Assembly (NCBI RefSeq): GCF_001305965.1
Contig: NZ_JXQC01000003.1
Span: 2,504,861 to 2,568,860 of the forward strand
Direction of reading: 5' to 3'
Length of the DNA stretch: 64,000 bases
Source of the DNA: Erythrobacter sp. SG61-1L
Lineage (GTDB): Bacteria > Pseudomonadota > Alphaproteobacteria > Sphingomonadales > Sphingomonadaceae
Below are positions 18,629 through 27,564 of the stretch, piece by piece (position 1 is the stretch's first letter; each line of letters opens with the position of its first letter). The notes below the pieces were generated by a model. The model ran no database searches. It was given only the letters and a program-made list of their open reading frames with translations, and was not told where the DNA came from. The position numbers were made by a program, and so were the translations under genes.

Positions 18629-21079
18629 ATGACTGACACACTGAATCTGCGCACCGCTCTGGTGCTCGGCGCATCCGCACTTGCAATCGGGATCGCAAGT
18701 CCGGCCTTCGCCCAGGCAGAGCAAGAGGACACGTCCGGCAATCACGACATCATCGTGACCGCACAGTTCCGCGAACAGAACCTGCAGGATACGCCGCTGG
18801 CCATCACGGCCGTCACGGCGGAAACCATGGAAGCCAAGAGCCAGACCAATCTGGCCCAAGTGGCCGACAGCGCCCCCAACGTCACACTCAAGCCGCAGGG
18901 CGCCTCTTTCGGGCCGTCCATCGCGGTGTCGATCCGCGGCATCGGCGGGGCGGACTTCAACCCGGCCTTCGAACCCGGCGTGGGCATCTATATCGACGAT
19001 GTCTATTATCCGCAGCTGACCGGCGCGGTGTTCGACCTGCTCGATCTGGAACGGGTGGAAATCCTGCGCGGCCCGCAGGGCACGCTTTCCGGGAGAAATT
19101 CCGAAGGCGGCTCGATCAAGATGTTCACCCGCAAACCGCAGGGGAGCAACACCGGCTATCTTGAAGGGACCTATGGCAGCCGCAATCGCATCGGGTTGCG
19201 CGGCGGGTTCGACTTCAAGCTGACCGACGACCTCTCAGGCCGCGTATCGGGCGTCTACAAGCATCAGGAAGGCTATGTCGAACGCTACGATTTCGGCTGC
19301 GTCTATCCGGCTGGTGGATCGGCCACCTTCAAGGCGAATGACGGCACGACGCAGCTGGCCAATCCAGCCGGCGGCATTCCGTCGCTAAGGCCGGACGGCG
19401 CTTGCCTGATCGATAAGCTCGGCGAAGTCGGCTATCAGGCAATCCGCGGCGCGCTGCGCTACAATCCGTCCAGTGACATCGATATCAACCTGTCTGCCGA
19501 ATACATCCACGATTCCCACACTGCGGCGGGCGAAGTGCTGGCGGCGACCGATGTGATCGACAACCCCAACACGAATATCGGCGGCGTGCCTTACGACAAC
19601 CGCTTCATCTGCGGGCGGTTCTGCAACTTCTCGTCCTATTCGTCCCCGGCGATCACCTATTTCGGCGTGGCCACCCCGCCCGACGGGCAGCCCCTGCTGG
19701 CGACGAACAATTCCGACCAGAGCGTCTATGACGGTTACAATCTGGCCGCGAATTTCCACTTCGGGCTGAGCGACATGTTCTCGATCGACAATATCCTGGC
19801 CTATCAGGCCTGGGATACGACCTTCGGGGTGGATGACGACCTGTCGCCGATCCCGCTTTCGGGCGGGTATAACAGCCTGACCCACTGGAACTGGAGCGAG
19901 GAACTGCGGCTGAACGCACAGCTGGCGGAAAACATCACCGCGGTGCTGGGCGGCTACTACTTCAAGCAGCGGACCGACTATTATTCCTATCAGGACCTGC
20001 GCTACCTCAACGTCGCGCCGGGCGTGGGCCTGTTCCCGCTGCAGTTCATCCAGCCGGACGAAACCCCTGCGGAAGCGAAGGCCGTGTTCGCGAATGTCAG
20101 CTGGGAAATCACCCCCGGCCTGACCTTTGACGGCGGCATCCGCTACACGGACGAGAGCAAGGAATATCACTATTTCCGGCTCAATCCCGACGGGACGATC
20201 AACCCCTATCTCGACCCGGTCGGCGCAGTGGATGGCGCAGGGGCACCCGGTGCGCTCACCGGGCTGGTGGCCACTTACAAGGGCCAGAGGTGGGACTGGC
20301 GCGCCGCGCTCAATTACCGCTTCTCGCCCGACGTGATGGTCTATGGCAGCGTGGCAACCGGCTTCAAGGGTGGCGGCACCAATCCGCGGCCCTTCTATGC
20401 CAGCCAGGCGATCAGCTTCGCCCCCGAAGTGCTGACCAATTACGAAGTGGGCATGAAGGCCGATCTGTTTGACCGCAGGCTGCGGCTGAACATGAACGCG
20501 TTCTACGGCAAGCTGAGCGACCTGCAGATCGGCGTTTCGGTCTGCCCCGACGGTTCCACTCCCTGCGCCGCGCTGGTCAATGCCGGCAATGCGGAGGAAA
20601 AGGGCGTCGAGGCGGAATTCAGTGCCCGTCCGGTCGACGGCCTGAGCATCGACGGTTCGATCAGCTATCTGGACTTCAAATATACCAAGCTCGATCCGTC
20701 GGTCAGCGGCACGTCGCTTGACGATCCGCTGGCAGGTGCGCCCAAGTGGAAATGGACGCTGGGTGCGCAATACGAGATCGACGCCGGTTCGCTGGGCTGG
20801 ATCACTCCGCGCGTGGATGCGACCTATCAGGGGGACATCTATACCGGCTTCAAGTATAATGGCGTGGCCCAGAACATCGATGCCTACACCATCGTAAATG
20901 CTCGACTCACCTGGCAGAATCCCGACCGGGACCTGTCTGTGTCGCTTGAGGTGACCAACCTCACCGACGAGTATTATTACGTTACCCTGTTCGACCTGCG
21001 TGGCGCCGGTGCCGGGCTGGATAAAGCCCAGCCGGGCCGTCCGCGCGAATGGGCGGTGAGCGTCAAGAAAACGTTCTGA
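18629..21079 (+). CDS. TonB-dependent outer-membrane receptor 1
   Basis: An 816-aa receptor with a signal peptide ending near SPAFAQA and a TonB-box-like region DIIVTAQFREQ. The plug domain holds PNVTLKPQGASFGPSIAVSIRG split over two strands, then VEILRGPQGTLSGRNSEGG. A beta-barrel runs to the terminal aromatic SVKKTF. It lacks an N-terminal STN signalling domain. Cysteine pairs in extracellular-loop positions (C...ACLIDKLG, FICGRFC, SVCPDGSTPC) match those of the next receptor. In sphingomonads such receptors import lignin-derived aromatics (e.g. DdvT); the ligand here is unknown. Confidence 0.92.
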   Translation: MTDTLNLRTALVLGASALAIGIASPAFAQAEQEDTSGNHDIIVTAQFREQNLQDTPLAITAVTAETMEAKSQTNLAQVADSAPNVTLKPQGASFGPSIAVSIRGIGGADFNPAFEPGVGIYIDDVYYPQLTGAVFDLLDLERVEILRGPQGTLSGRNSEGGSIKMFTRKPQGSNTGYLEGTYGSRNRIGLRGGFDFKLTDDLSGRVSGVYKHQEGYVERYDFGCVYPAGGSATFKANDGTTQLANPAGGIPSLRPDGACLIDKLGEVGYQAIRGALRYNPSSDIDINLSAEYIHDSHTAAGEVLAATDVIDNPNTNIGGVPYDNRFICGRFCNFSSYSSPAITYFGVATPPDGQPLLATNNSDQSVYDGYNLAANFHFGLSDMFSIDNILAYQAWDTTFGVDDDLSPIPLSGGYNSLTHWNWSEELRLNAQLAENITAVLGGYYFKQRTDYYSYQDLRYLNVAPGVGLFPLQFIQPDETPAEAKAVFANVSWEITPGLTFDGGIRYTDESKEYHYFRLNPDGTINPYLDPVGAVDGAGAPGALTGLVATYKGQRWDWRAALNYRFSPDVMVYGSVATGFKGGGTNPRPFYASQAISFAPEVLTNYEVGMKADLFDRRLRLNMNAFYGKLSDLQIGVSVCPDGSTPCAALVNAGNAEEKGVEAEFSARPVDGLSIDGSISYLDFKYTKLDPSVSGTSLDDPLAGAPKWKWTLGAQYEIDAGSLGWITPRVDATYQGDIYTGFKYNGVAQNIDAYTIVNARLTWQNPDRDLSVSLEVTNLTDEYYYVTLFDLRGAGAGLDKAQPGRPREWAVSVKKTF

Positions 21080-21105
21080 GCCGATTACCCATGCGGCAAG
21101 ATCTG

Positions 21106-21142
21106 AAGGGCGGCCCCGCGTGGCCGCCCTTCATTTATTCGT
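21106..21142 (+). terminator. Terminator after TonB receptor 1
   Basis: AAGGGCGGCC (21106-21115) pairs perfectly with GGCCGCCCTT (21122-21131) and is followed by CATTTATTC. It separates the two receptor genes into different transcripts. Confidence 0.85.
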
Positions 21143-21161
21143 TCACATAAAACTTCAATAA

Positions 21162-21180
21162 TTGTATGCAATACATACAA
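21162..21180. promoter_or_regulatory. 19-bp operator, TTGTATG-N5-CATACAA, upstream of TonB receptor 2
   Basis: A perfect 7-5-7 inverted repeat (spacer CAATA). The same half-sites and spacing recur at 39126-39144 between ligM and the VOC gene. The right half plus the next base gives TACAAT, a possible -10 element, which would suit a repressor of the GntR type. The receptor start is 285 nt downstream, leaving a long leader. Confidence 0.68.
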
Positions 21181-21465
21181 TTAACTTTCCGCATTCCGGC
21201 ATTTATTGTAGCACCCAACCCGCTCCAGGCGACTGTTAATAGGTTAGATTGCCAACGAAAAACTGTTCTACTTACAAGGCCGGTCAGGCCCCTTCCAGTT
21301 TGCCGCCGTCAAACTGTTGATTTCCTGCATCACTTGTTGCGCGCATGCGCAAACCGCCCCCTAAATGCTTGCGAAAGCAACCTTCCGCGATATGGGCGGC
21401 CTCACCAGGGGATTCATTAGCTATGCAATTGCACCCCCCGCGATTGCGCCCTTCTGGAGAGGTAC
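21181..21465 (+). other. Long structured leader of TonB receptor 2
   Basis: No gene is seen. If transcription starts near the operator, the leader is roughly 270 nt and contains several short hairpins, for example TTGCGC-GCAT-GCGCAA near 21337-21352 and GCTT-GCGA-AAGC near 21367-21378. It ends with the GGAGAGG ribosome site. I do not recognise a known riboswitch class. Confidence 0.4.
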
Positions 21466-23805
21466 ATGACCACATACAACCGTTCCACGGCTGCACGCCG
21501 TGCGCTCACCCTCGCCGTTTCGACGCTCGCCGTCGTTGCGGCCACTCCCGCATTTGCCCAGGACGAAGCTGAGGAAACTCACGGCAACGAAATCATCGTT
21601 ACCGCACAGTTCCGCGAACAGTCCCTGCAGGACACCCCGCTGTCCATCACTGCCGTCGACGCTTCGCTGCTCGAATCGCGCAATCAGGACGACATCAAGG
21701 CTGTTGCCGCCCAGGCTCCCAGCGTGACGCTGACCGAACAGGGCGGTGCCTATGGCGCTTCCATGTCGGCCTCGATCCGCGGCATCGGCCAGTACGACTT
21801 CAACCCCGCCTATGAACCGGGCGTGGGCATGTATATCGACGATGTCTATTACCCCACCCTGACCGGCGCCAACTTCGACCTGCTCGACCTCGAGCGCGTC
21901 GAAATCCTGCGCGGCCCGCAGGGCACGCTGACCGGCCGCAACTCCATCGGTGGTGCGATCAAGCTCTTCTCGAAGAAGCCCGGCCCGGATTCGGAAGCCT
22001 ATGCCGAAGCCAGCTACGGCAGCCGCAACCGCGTGGAACTGCGCGCCGGTGCGAACTTCGCGATCACCGACAACCTGTTCGCGCGCTTCTCGGCCGTTCA
22101 CAAGAACCAGGACGGCTATGTCGACCAGGTCGACTATGGCTGCGCCAATCCGAACAACCCGGAAGGCATCGCCCCGAAGATCGCGGCACACCCCGGTTCG
22201 GACGACAGCTGCGTCGTCGACAAGCTCGGCGAACAGAACTACACCGGCCTGCGCGGCGCGCTGCGTTACGAAGGTTCCAAGCTGGAGCTGATGGTAACGG
22301 CTGACTACCAGAAGTCTGACCGCACCAGCTCGGCTGACGTTCTTTCGGTGACGAACAACGCCCAGTCGAACTTCATCTGCGGCGATTACTGCACCTATGC
22401 CAGCTGGTTCCTGGACGCCAAGGGCCAGACGGGCGACTGGTACACCGGCAACCGCAACGTGTTCGAAGGCTGGGGCGTGTCCGGCCATGCGAACTACGAA
22501 ATCAGCGATTCGCTGAACATCCAGTCGATCACCGCCTACCGCGCCTACAACAACACCTGGGGTTCGGATGACGACTTCACGCCGAACCCGGCAATCGCCG
22601 CGGGCGGCTACAACGATCTGGATTTCTGGTTCTTCAGCCAGGAACTGCGCCTGAACGGCAAGATCGGCGATCTGGCTGAATATACCCTGGGCGGTTTCTA
22701 TTCCGACCAGAAGAGCACCTACTACACGATCCAGGACATCCGCTACGGTCCCTACTCGGGCACCCCGCTGCAGTTCGTGGGTAACGACCCGGTCAATGCC
22801 GACACGGTTGCCGCTTTCGGTACCGTGATCGTCCACCCGACCGACAACATGACCCTGACGGGCGGCCTGCGCTACACCAACGAGCACAAGGACTACACCT
22901 TCGTGCGTCGTCGCCTGGACTACAGCCAGGGCCCCGTGGGCGGTGGCGTCGAAAACCTCGACGGCCTCGTGTCGATCTATGACGGCGACCGCGTCGACTG
23001 GCGCATTTCGGCTGACTATCGCTTCAGCCGTCAGCTGCTGGCCTATGCAACCGTCAGCACCGGCTTCAAGGGCGGCGGCGTCACGGCGCGTCCGTTCTAC
23101 CCGGCACACGCCACGATGGGCACCTTCCAGCCCGAAACCGTCACGTCCTATGAGCTGGGCCTGAAGTCCGACCTGTTCGATCGCCGCCTTCGCCTGAACG
23201 TTTCCGGCTTCTACAACAACTACAAGGACATCCAGCTCGGCCTGTCCGACTGTACCGCTTACGGCGGCATCGCGGCGCCTTGCGCCGTCCGTGCCAACGC
23301 TGGCGACGGTGAGATCTGGGGCGTGGAAGCGGAACTGTTCGCAGAACCGATCGACGGCCTGACCATCGACGGCTCGGTCAGCATCCTGGATTCCAAGTAC
23401 ACCTATCTCGCGCCGGAAGTCGGCACGAGCGTGACGCTGAACGATCCGATCGTTTCGCCGACCTTCCAGGGCAGCTTCGGCATCCAGTACGAAGTCGATC
23501 TGGGCGACAAGGGCACGATCACGCCGCGCTTCGACGTGTCGTATCGCGACAAGCAGTACATGGGCCACCAGCTGGACTCGATCTCCACCGATCTCCAGTA
23601 TCTGGACGCCTACACGCTGGGCAGCGCCCGCCTGACCTACCGCAATGCGGACAAGGACGTGGAAGTTGCACTCGAAGTGACCAACCTCTTCGACGAATAC
23701 TACACCCCGACCCGCTTCGCGTCGGTCTTCGCCCTCAGCGGCACGGCCTACTCGACCGTGGGTGCACCGCGCGAATGGCGCGTTTCGGTGAAGAAGTCCT
23801 TCTGA
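21466..23805 (+). CDS. TonB-dependent outer-membrane receptor 2
   Basis: A 779-aa paralogue of receptor 1 with signal peptide (cleavage near TPAFAQD), the same IIVTAQFREQ segment, plug motif VEILRGPQGTLTGRNSIGG and terminal SVKKSF. Loop cysteines FICGDYC and DCTAYGGIAAPC align with those of receptor 1. Codon choice is strongly biased (mostly GAA, GGC, CGC, CTG), like ligM, which suggests high expression. The shared upstream palindrome with ligM suggests uptake of vanillate-like methoxy-aromatics, as inference. Confidence 0.93.
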   Translation: MTTYNRSTAARRALTLAVSTLAVVAATPAFAQDEAEETHGNEIIVTAQFREQSLQDTPLSITAVDASLLESRNQDDIKAVAAQAPSVTLTEQGGAYGASMSASIRGIGQYDFNPAYEPGVGMYIDDVYYPTLTGANFDLLDLERVEILRGPQGTLTGRNSIGGAIKLFSKKPGPDSEAYAEASYGSRNRVELRAGANFAITDNLFARFSAVHKNQDGYVDQVDYGCANPNNPEGIAPKIAAHPGSDDSCVVDKLGEQNYTGLRGALRYEGSKLELMVTADYQKSDRTSSADVLSVTNNAQSNFICGDYCTYASWFLDAKGQTGDWYTGNRNVFEGWGVSGHANYEISDSLNIQSITAYRAYNNTWGSDDDFTPNPAIAAGGYNDLDFWFFSQELRLNGKIGDLAEYTLGGFYSDQKSTYYTIQDIRYGPYSGTPLQFVGNDPVNADTVAAFGTVIVHPTDNMTLTGGLRYTNEHKDYTFVRRRLDYSQGPVGGGVENLDGLVSIYDGDRVDWRISADYRFSRQLLAYATVSTGFKGGGVTARPFYPAHATMGTFQPETVTSYELGLKSDLFDRRLRLNVSGFYNNYKDIQLGLSDCTAYGGIAAPCAVRANAGDGEIWGVEAELFAEPIDGLTIDGSVSILDSKYTYLAPEVGTSVTLNDPIVSPTFQGSFGIQYEVDLGDKGTITPRFDVSYRDKQYMGHQLDSISTDLQYLDAYTLGSARLTYRNADKDVEVALEVTNLFDEYYTPTRFASVFALSGTAYSTVGAPREWRVSVKKSF

Positions 23806-23832
23806 TCCGAAACTCCGGCAAACCGGAAAACG

Positions 23833-23866
23833 AAAGGGCGGCCTCCCGAGGCCGCCCTTTTTGTTT
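23833..23866 (+). terminator. Strong intrinsic terminator after TonB receptor 2
   Basis: A perfect 12-bp stem (23833-23844 with 23849-23860), CCCG loop, and a T-rich tail TTTTTGTTTG. Confidence 0.92.
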
Positions 23867-23915
23867 GTGCGCCTTGGTGGGCCCCCTCCCCGCACCCGTC
23901 CGTCACCGCACCCGC

Positions 23916-24010
23916 TCATCCTGAGCTTGTCGAAGGACACGGGAAACCGACAGCCCGGCACTCCTTGTTGGGCGAAGGCCGGTGCGCGTCCTTCGACAAG
24001 CTCAGGATGA
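23916..24010. repeat. REP-like inverted repeat pair
   Basis: A 23-bp element at 23916-23938 recurs in exact inverted form at 23988-24010, with core CCTTCGACAAGCTCAGGA. It is the best-preserved pair of the dispersed family in this window and occupies much of the gap between the receptor and the GFA gene. Confidence 0.85.
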
Positions 24011-24139
24011 ACGGAGGGTGGAAGAACTCGTCATTCCCGCGAGCGCAGGCACCCGACCGCAACCGTCTGGTGGCAATTCCGCGCCGGACCGACCATAAGC
24101 CGAGCAAAAGAGGCGATGAAGCCAGGGGGAGAAACACCG

Positions 24140-24547
24140 ATGCCGCAGCTGACGTCAGGTTCGTGCCAATGCGGCGCGGTGCAGTTCGAGATTGAAGGAG
24201 CGTTCGAAAGCTTCTTCCTGTGCCATTGCGGCCGCTGCCGGAAAGACACTGGCTCCGCCCATGCGGCGAACCTGTTTTCAACGACGGCGACGCTCACATG
24301 GCTAAGCGGTGAGGAGAAGATCGCGCACTATCAGGTGCCCGCCACGCGCCATGCGAAAAGCTTCTGCTCCATTTGCGGAGCGGCCGTGCCGAGCATCCAG
24401 ATGGGTGGCGCCTTGCTTGTGGTGCCCGCAGGCAGCCTCGATGGCGAGCCGGGCATTGCCCCTGTCGCCCATATTTGCACTGCCAGCCGGGCAGGCTGGG
24501 AAGATGCGATGCAGGATATTCCGCGCTTCGAAGGCCTTCCGGCCTGA
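24140..24547 (+). CDS. GFA-family zinc protein (Mss4-like)
   Basis: A 135-aa protein with the zinc ligands of the glutathione-dependent formaldehyde-activating family: C9-x-C11, C28-x-C30-x2-C33 and C76-x2-C79. The start at 24140 is supported by GGGGAGA; an upstream in-frame ATG at 24116 has no site. The family name is historical and enzymatic activity is doubtful for many members. A link to formaldehyde from demethylation is possible but unproven, since LigM transfers methyl to THF instead. Confidence 0.85.
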   Translation: MPQLTSGSCQCGAVQFEIEGAFESFFLCHCGRCRKDTGSAHAANLFSTTATLTWLSGEEKIAHYQVPATRHAKSFCSICGAAVPSIQMGGALLVVPAGSLDGEPGIAPVAHICTASRAGWEDAMQDIPRFEGLPA

Positions 24548-24610
24548 CCTGCCCCGCTTGTCGCTGCGAGGGACCAAAGCCCCTCGCAGCGACGAAACAG
24601 GTGACCGGGC

Positions 24611-25720
24611 TTAGCCCCAGACTTCTTCGGCCACTTCGACAACCAGACGGATCTTGGCCGCCTGCTGCTCGGTGGTGATGTCATTGCCATGCACCGTGCT
24701 GGCGAAACCGCATTGCGGCGAGAGAGCCAGCTGGTCGAGCGGGGCGAACTTGGCCGCCTCGTCGATCCGGCGCTTGATATCGTCCTTGGTTTCCAGCTCG
24801 CCGAGCTTGGTGGTGACGAGGCCCAGCACCACGGTCTTGCCCTTGGGCAGGAAGCGCAGCGGGGCGAAATCGCCCGAGCGGGGATCGTCATATTCAAGGA
24901 AGAAGGCGTCGATATCGAGTTCGTTGAACATGATCTCGGCCACCGGCTCATAGCCGCCTTCGGCCGCCCAGCTGGAGCGGAAATTGCCCCGGCACAGGTG
25001 GACTGCCTTGATCATGTCGGCCGGCGCGCTGGAGAAGCTCTCGTTGATGAGCTTGGCATATTGGCGCGGCGTTTCGTTGGGATCGACCCCGCGCGCCGAG
25101 GCATCCGCCCGGTGGGTATCGTCGCACAGATAGGCCAGGTTGGTGTCATCCATCTGGATGTAACGGCAACCGGCCGCTGCGAGACTGTCCACTTCCGCGC
25201 GATAGGCGGCGGCCACGTCGGCGTAGAATTCGTCCATCGTGGGATAGACGTCTTCAGGAATACCGCTGCGGCCTGCACGGAAATGCAGCATGGTGGGCGA
25301 AGGGATCGCAACCTTGGGCATGCCCTTGGTCAGGCTGGCGAGATATTGGTAATCGGCCAGCTGGATCGGCTCGACATGGCGGATCTTGCCGGAAACGACC
25401 ATCTTGGGCGGGGCGAAATGCACGTCCTTGCCGGTGTCGTTCTTGAAGGCCTTGGCGATGCCGCCCTGTTCTTCCACCCCGTCCAGCTTCAGCAGGAAGT
25501 CGGTATGGAAGAAATAGCGGCGGAATTCGCCATCGGTGATCGCCTTGAGGCCGAGTTCCTCTTCCCACTTCACGAGGTCGGCAATCGCCTTGTCCTCGAT
25601 CTTGCGCAGGGTGGCATAGTCGATGTTGTTGGCCGCGCGATGCTCGCGCGCTTCGATAATCTCGCGCGGACGCAGGAAGGAGCCGACATGGTCGGCGCGC
25701 GAGGGCAGTTTAGTGGTCAT
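24611..25720 (-). CDS. MetE-core methyltransferase (cobalamin-independent methionine synthase II family)
   Basis: A 369-aa protein equivalent to the C-terminal catalytic half of MetE (usual full length about 755). The zinc-site pattern is present: HLCRGN (His-x-Cys), a Glu in FFLEYDD, and Cys in SPQCGFAST. It opens SRADHVGSFLRP as in core-MetE proteins. Core enzymes can pass a methyl group from methyl-folates or other donors to homocysteine or other thiols. In a genome with LigM it could recycle 5-methyl-THF. Divergent from the GST gene across a palindromic site; AGGAAA precedes the start. Confidence 0.82.
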   Translation of the reverse strand: MTTKLPSRADHVGSFLRPREIIEAREHRAANNIDYATLRKIEDKAIADLVKWEEELGLKAITDGEFRRYFFHTDFLLKLDGVEEQGGIAKAFKNDTGKDVHFAPPKMVVSGKIRHVEPIQLADYQYLASLTKGMPKVAIPSPTMLHFRAGRSGIPEDVYPTMDEFYADVAAAYRAEVDSLAAAGCRYIQMDDTNLAYLCDDTHRADASARGVDPNETPRQYAKLINESFSSAPADMIKAVHLCRGNFRSSWAAEGGYEPVAEIMFNELDIDAFFLEYDDPRSGDFAPLRFLPKGKTVVLGLVTTKLGELETKDDIKRRIDEAAKFAPLDQLALSPQCGFASTVHGNDITTEQQAAKIRLVVEVAEEVWG

Positions 25721-25897
25721 GTGAGAGTTTCCTGATCTTAAGCTGTAGCAGTGCTAAGCCAGGGTCATAACGCGGGCTCGCGCTCTTCTGACCTCAATCG
25801 GATACAGGCAATCGCCCGGCCGAAGCAATCGGAATTTGTGCGCCGCAGCGCAGATAATCGCGCATTTTCGCCGCTTGACCGGACTCGCGGGCAAACC

Positions 25898-25912
25898 GTA
25901 AGTGTTGCTTAC
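25898..25912. promoter_or_regulatory. Palindrome GTAAGTGTTGCTTAC in the metE-like / GST divergent region
   Basis: GTAAG-N5-CTTAC, the same half-sites and spacing as the site between ligK and the DUF1932-ligJ unit at 6580-6596. It lies 37 nt before the GST start and about 180 nt from the metE-like start. The recurrence in two catabolic divergent regions supports a common regulator. Confidence 0.55.
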
Positions 25913-25949
25913 AAACGAGCGCCGCAACAGGCGCCGTCGGAGGATGTGG

Positions 25950-26720
25950 ATGGCTGACGTGACGCTCTATCACTGGGAGCCCAACGCCAATTCCGGCAAG
26001 CCCATGCTTGCGCTGGTGGAAAAGGGCGTCCCGTTCGAGAGCCGCTACATCAACATGCTGGAGTTCGACCAGCACAGGCCGGAATATCTGGCGATCAATC
26101 CGCAGGGCACGATCCCGGCCATGACCCATGGCGAAAAGGTGCTGACCGAAAGCACCGCGATCATGGAATATGTGAACGAGGCGTTCGCCGGCCCGGCCCT
26201 GATGCCCGCCGATGCACAGGATCGCTGGCGCATCCGCTGGTGGATGAAGTTCATGGACCAGTGGCTTGGCCCCAGCTTCTCCATGATCGGGTGGAGCGCC
26301 TTCGTCGGCCCCAAGGTGCGCGAGAAAGACCCGGCGGAGCTGGAAGCCGCCATCGACCGCATTCCCCTGCCCGAACGCCGCCGCGCATGGCGCAAGGCGA
26401 TCTACGGCCAGTTCTCGCCGGAGGAGCTGGCCGAAAGCCGCCGCCGCGTGGCGCTGGGCATCGACATGCTGGAAGCGGAACTGGGCAAGCGCGATTACGT
26501 GGCGAGCGACAGCTATTCGCTGGCCGACATCAACGTGTTCAATTCCACCTATTCGCTGCCCGTCAGCCAGCCCGATCTGGCCAGCGTGGAAAAGACGCCG
26601 AACATCATGGCCTGGCTGCGGCGCGTCTATCGCCGCCCGGCCGTGAAGCAGACCTGGGCCATGGGCACGACGGACCTCGCCAAACGCTATGGCCTCGTGA
26701 TGGAGGAACTGGGCGAATGA
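25950..26720 (+). CDS. GST-family protein resembling LigF-type beta-etherases
   Basis: A 256-aa glutathione transferase. The thioredoxin-like N domain has LYHWEPNANSGKPMLALVEKG, INPQGTIPAM and LTESTAIMEYVNEAF (glutathione gamma-glutamyl site). The helical C domain includes SYSLADINVF. The NS(x)KPMLAL pattern and EFDQHRPEY segment follow the LigF group that cleaves beta-aryl ethers or conjugates lignin dimers. The ATG at 25950 has GGAGG six bases upstream. The stop overlaps the next gene (ATGA). Confidence 0.82.
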   Translation: MADVTLYHWEPNANSGKPMLALVEKGVPFESRYINMLEFDQHRPEYLAINPQGTIPAMTHGEKVLTESTAIMEYVNEAFAGPALMPADAQDRWRIRWWMKFMDQWLGPSFSMIGWSAFVGPKVREKDPAELEAAIDRIPLPERRRAWRKAIYGQFSPEELAESRRRVALGIDMLEAELGKRDYVASDSYSLADINVFNSTYSLPVSQPDLASVEKTPNIMAWLRRVYRRPAVKQTWAMGTTDLAKRYGLVMEELGE

Positions 26721-27505
26721 GCAGCGCGATCCTTTATCACGGCGAACCCAATGGCCCCTCGCTCAGCGTGCTGGCCGCGCTGGAGGAAAGCGGGCTGGCC
26801 ATCGAATGCCGCCCGATCGACCTGCTGAAGGGCGAACGGCATGCCCTGCCCGGCATTACCGAAAGCGTGGCGCTGGACTTTGCCGTGGAAGGCGAAGGGC
26901 CGGTGCTGGTGATCGGCGGCGAGGCCATGACCGAGGCCGTGTTCCTTGCCCAATATCTCGACGAGCAGGCAGGCGGCTGCGGCCTCCAGCCGGAAGATGC
27001 CTATGCCCATTGGCAGATGATGATGTGGTGCCGGCAGGTGACCGAGCGGCTCAGCCCCGCAGTCGCATGGCTGGGCGCGCTGGCCTATGCGCAGGCCGAT
27101 CTGGCGGCACGGGACGACAGCGAGTTCGCTGCCCTGTCCGCCGCCATCGTCAGCGACGATCTGCGCCAGCGCTGGCAGGACTTGCGCAGCGGCGTGGCGG
27201 AAGAGGCGAAAAGCGAGGACAGCCGCGCCAAGATCGCCCAGTTCGCCCAGCGCGCCGCCGAACAGCTGGCCGATGGGCGCGACTGGCTGATGGGCAGTTT
27301 TTCCATCGCCGATCTGGAAACCTATGCCTGGCTGGCGCCTGCCGCCCTGCTCGAACCGGAGGCCTTTTCGGGCAAGCCGCAACTGGCGGCCTGGATGGAC
27401 CGGGTCCGCACGCGGCCCAGCGTCCGGCGCGCCCTGGCACGGACGCAGTCGGGCGACCCGTTCCGCAGCTTCGCGCCGGGGCCGGAAATCAATCGCTGGG
27501 GCTGA
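26717..27505 (+). CDS. Second, divergent GST-fold protein
   Basis: A 262-aa protein, overlapping the previous GST by 4 nt. The N domain keeps LYHGEPNGPSLSVLAALEE and GGEAMTEAVFLAQYLDEQ, equivalent to the glutathione loop of LigF-like GSTs. The usual INPxGQVP segment is replaced by DFAVEGEGPVLVIGG, so the cis-proline loop is altered. The C domain has GSFSIADLETYAW. It may be a partner subunit or a GST with changed thiol use; the pairing suggests a heterodimer, which is inference. Confidence 0.75.
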   Translation: MSSAILYHGEPNGPSLSVLAALEESGLAIECRPIDLLKGERHALPGITESVALDFAVEGEGPVLVIGGEAMTEAVFLAQYLDEQAGGCGLQPEDAYAHWQMMMWCRQVTERLSPAVAWLGALAYAQADLAARDDSEFAALSAAIVSDDLRQRWQDLRSGVAEEAKSEDSRAKIAQFAQRAAEQLADGRDWLMGSFSIADLETYAWLAPAALLEPEAFSGKPQLAAWMDRVRTRPSVRRALARTQSGDPFRSFAPGPEINRWG

Positions 27506-27564
27506 ATGAGATAGTGACAGGCCTGCGCCGGAGGGATCACGGCAGGGCCATTGTGGAGGTGTGA

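Noticed and set aside
16901-18859. Antisense open frame across the amidohydrolase and SnoaL genes
   Set aside because: It spans several real genes and a terminator and has no ribosome site or family features.
21421-23961. Very long open frame (about 846 codons) antisense to TonB receptor 2
   Set aside because: It lacks any recognisable motif and is a by-product of GC-rich codon bias; the sense strand encodes a clear receptor.
24140-24547. GFA protein as the formaldehyde-detoxifying partner of vanillate demethylation
   Set aside because: LigM transfers the methyl to THF and makes no free formaldehyde, and GFA-family activity is doubtful. A Rieske O-demethylase could release formaldehyde, but the one here is not assigned a substrate.
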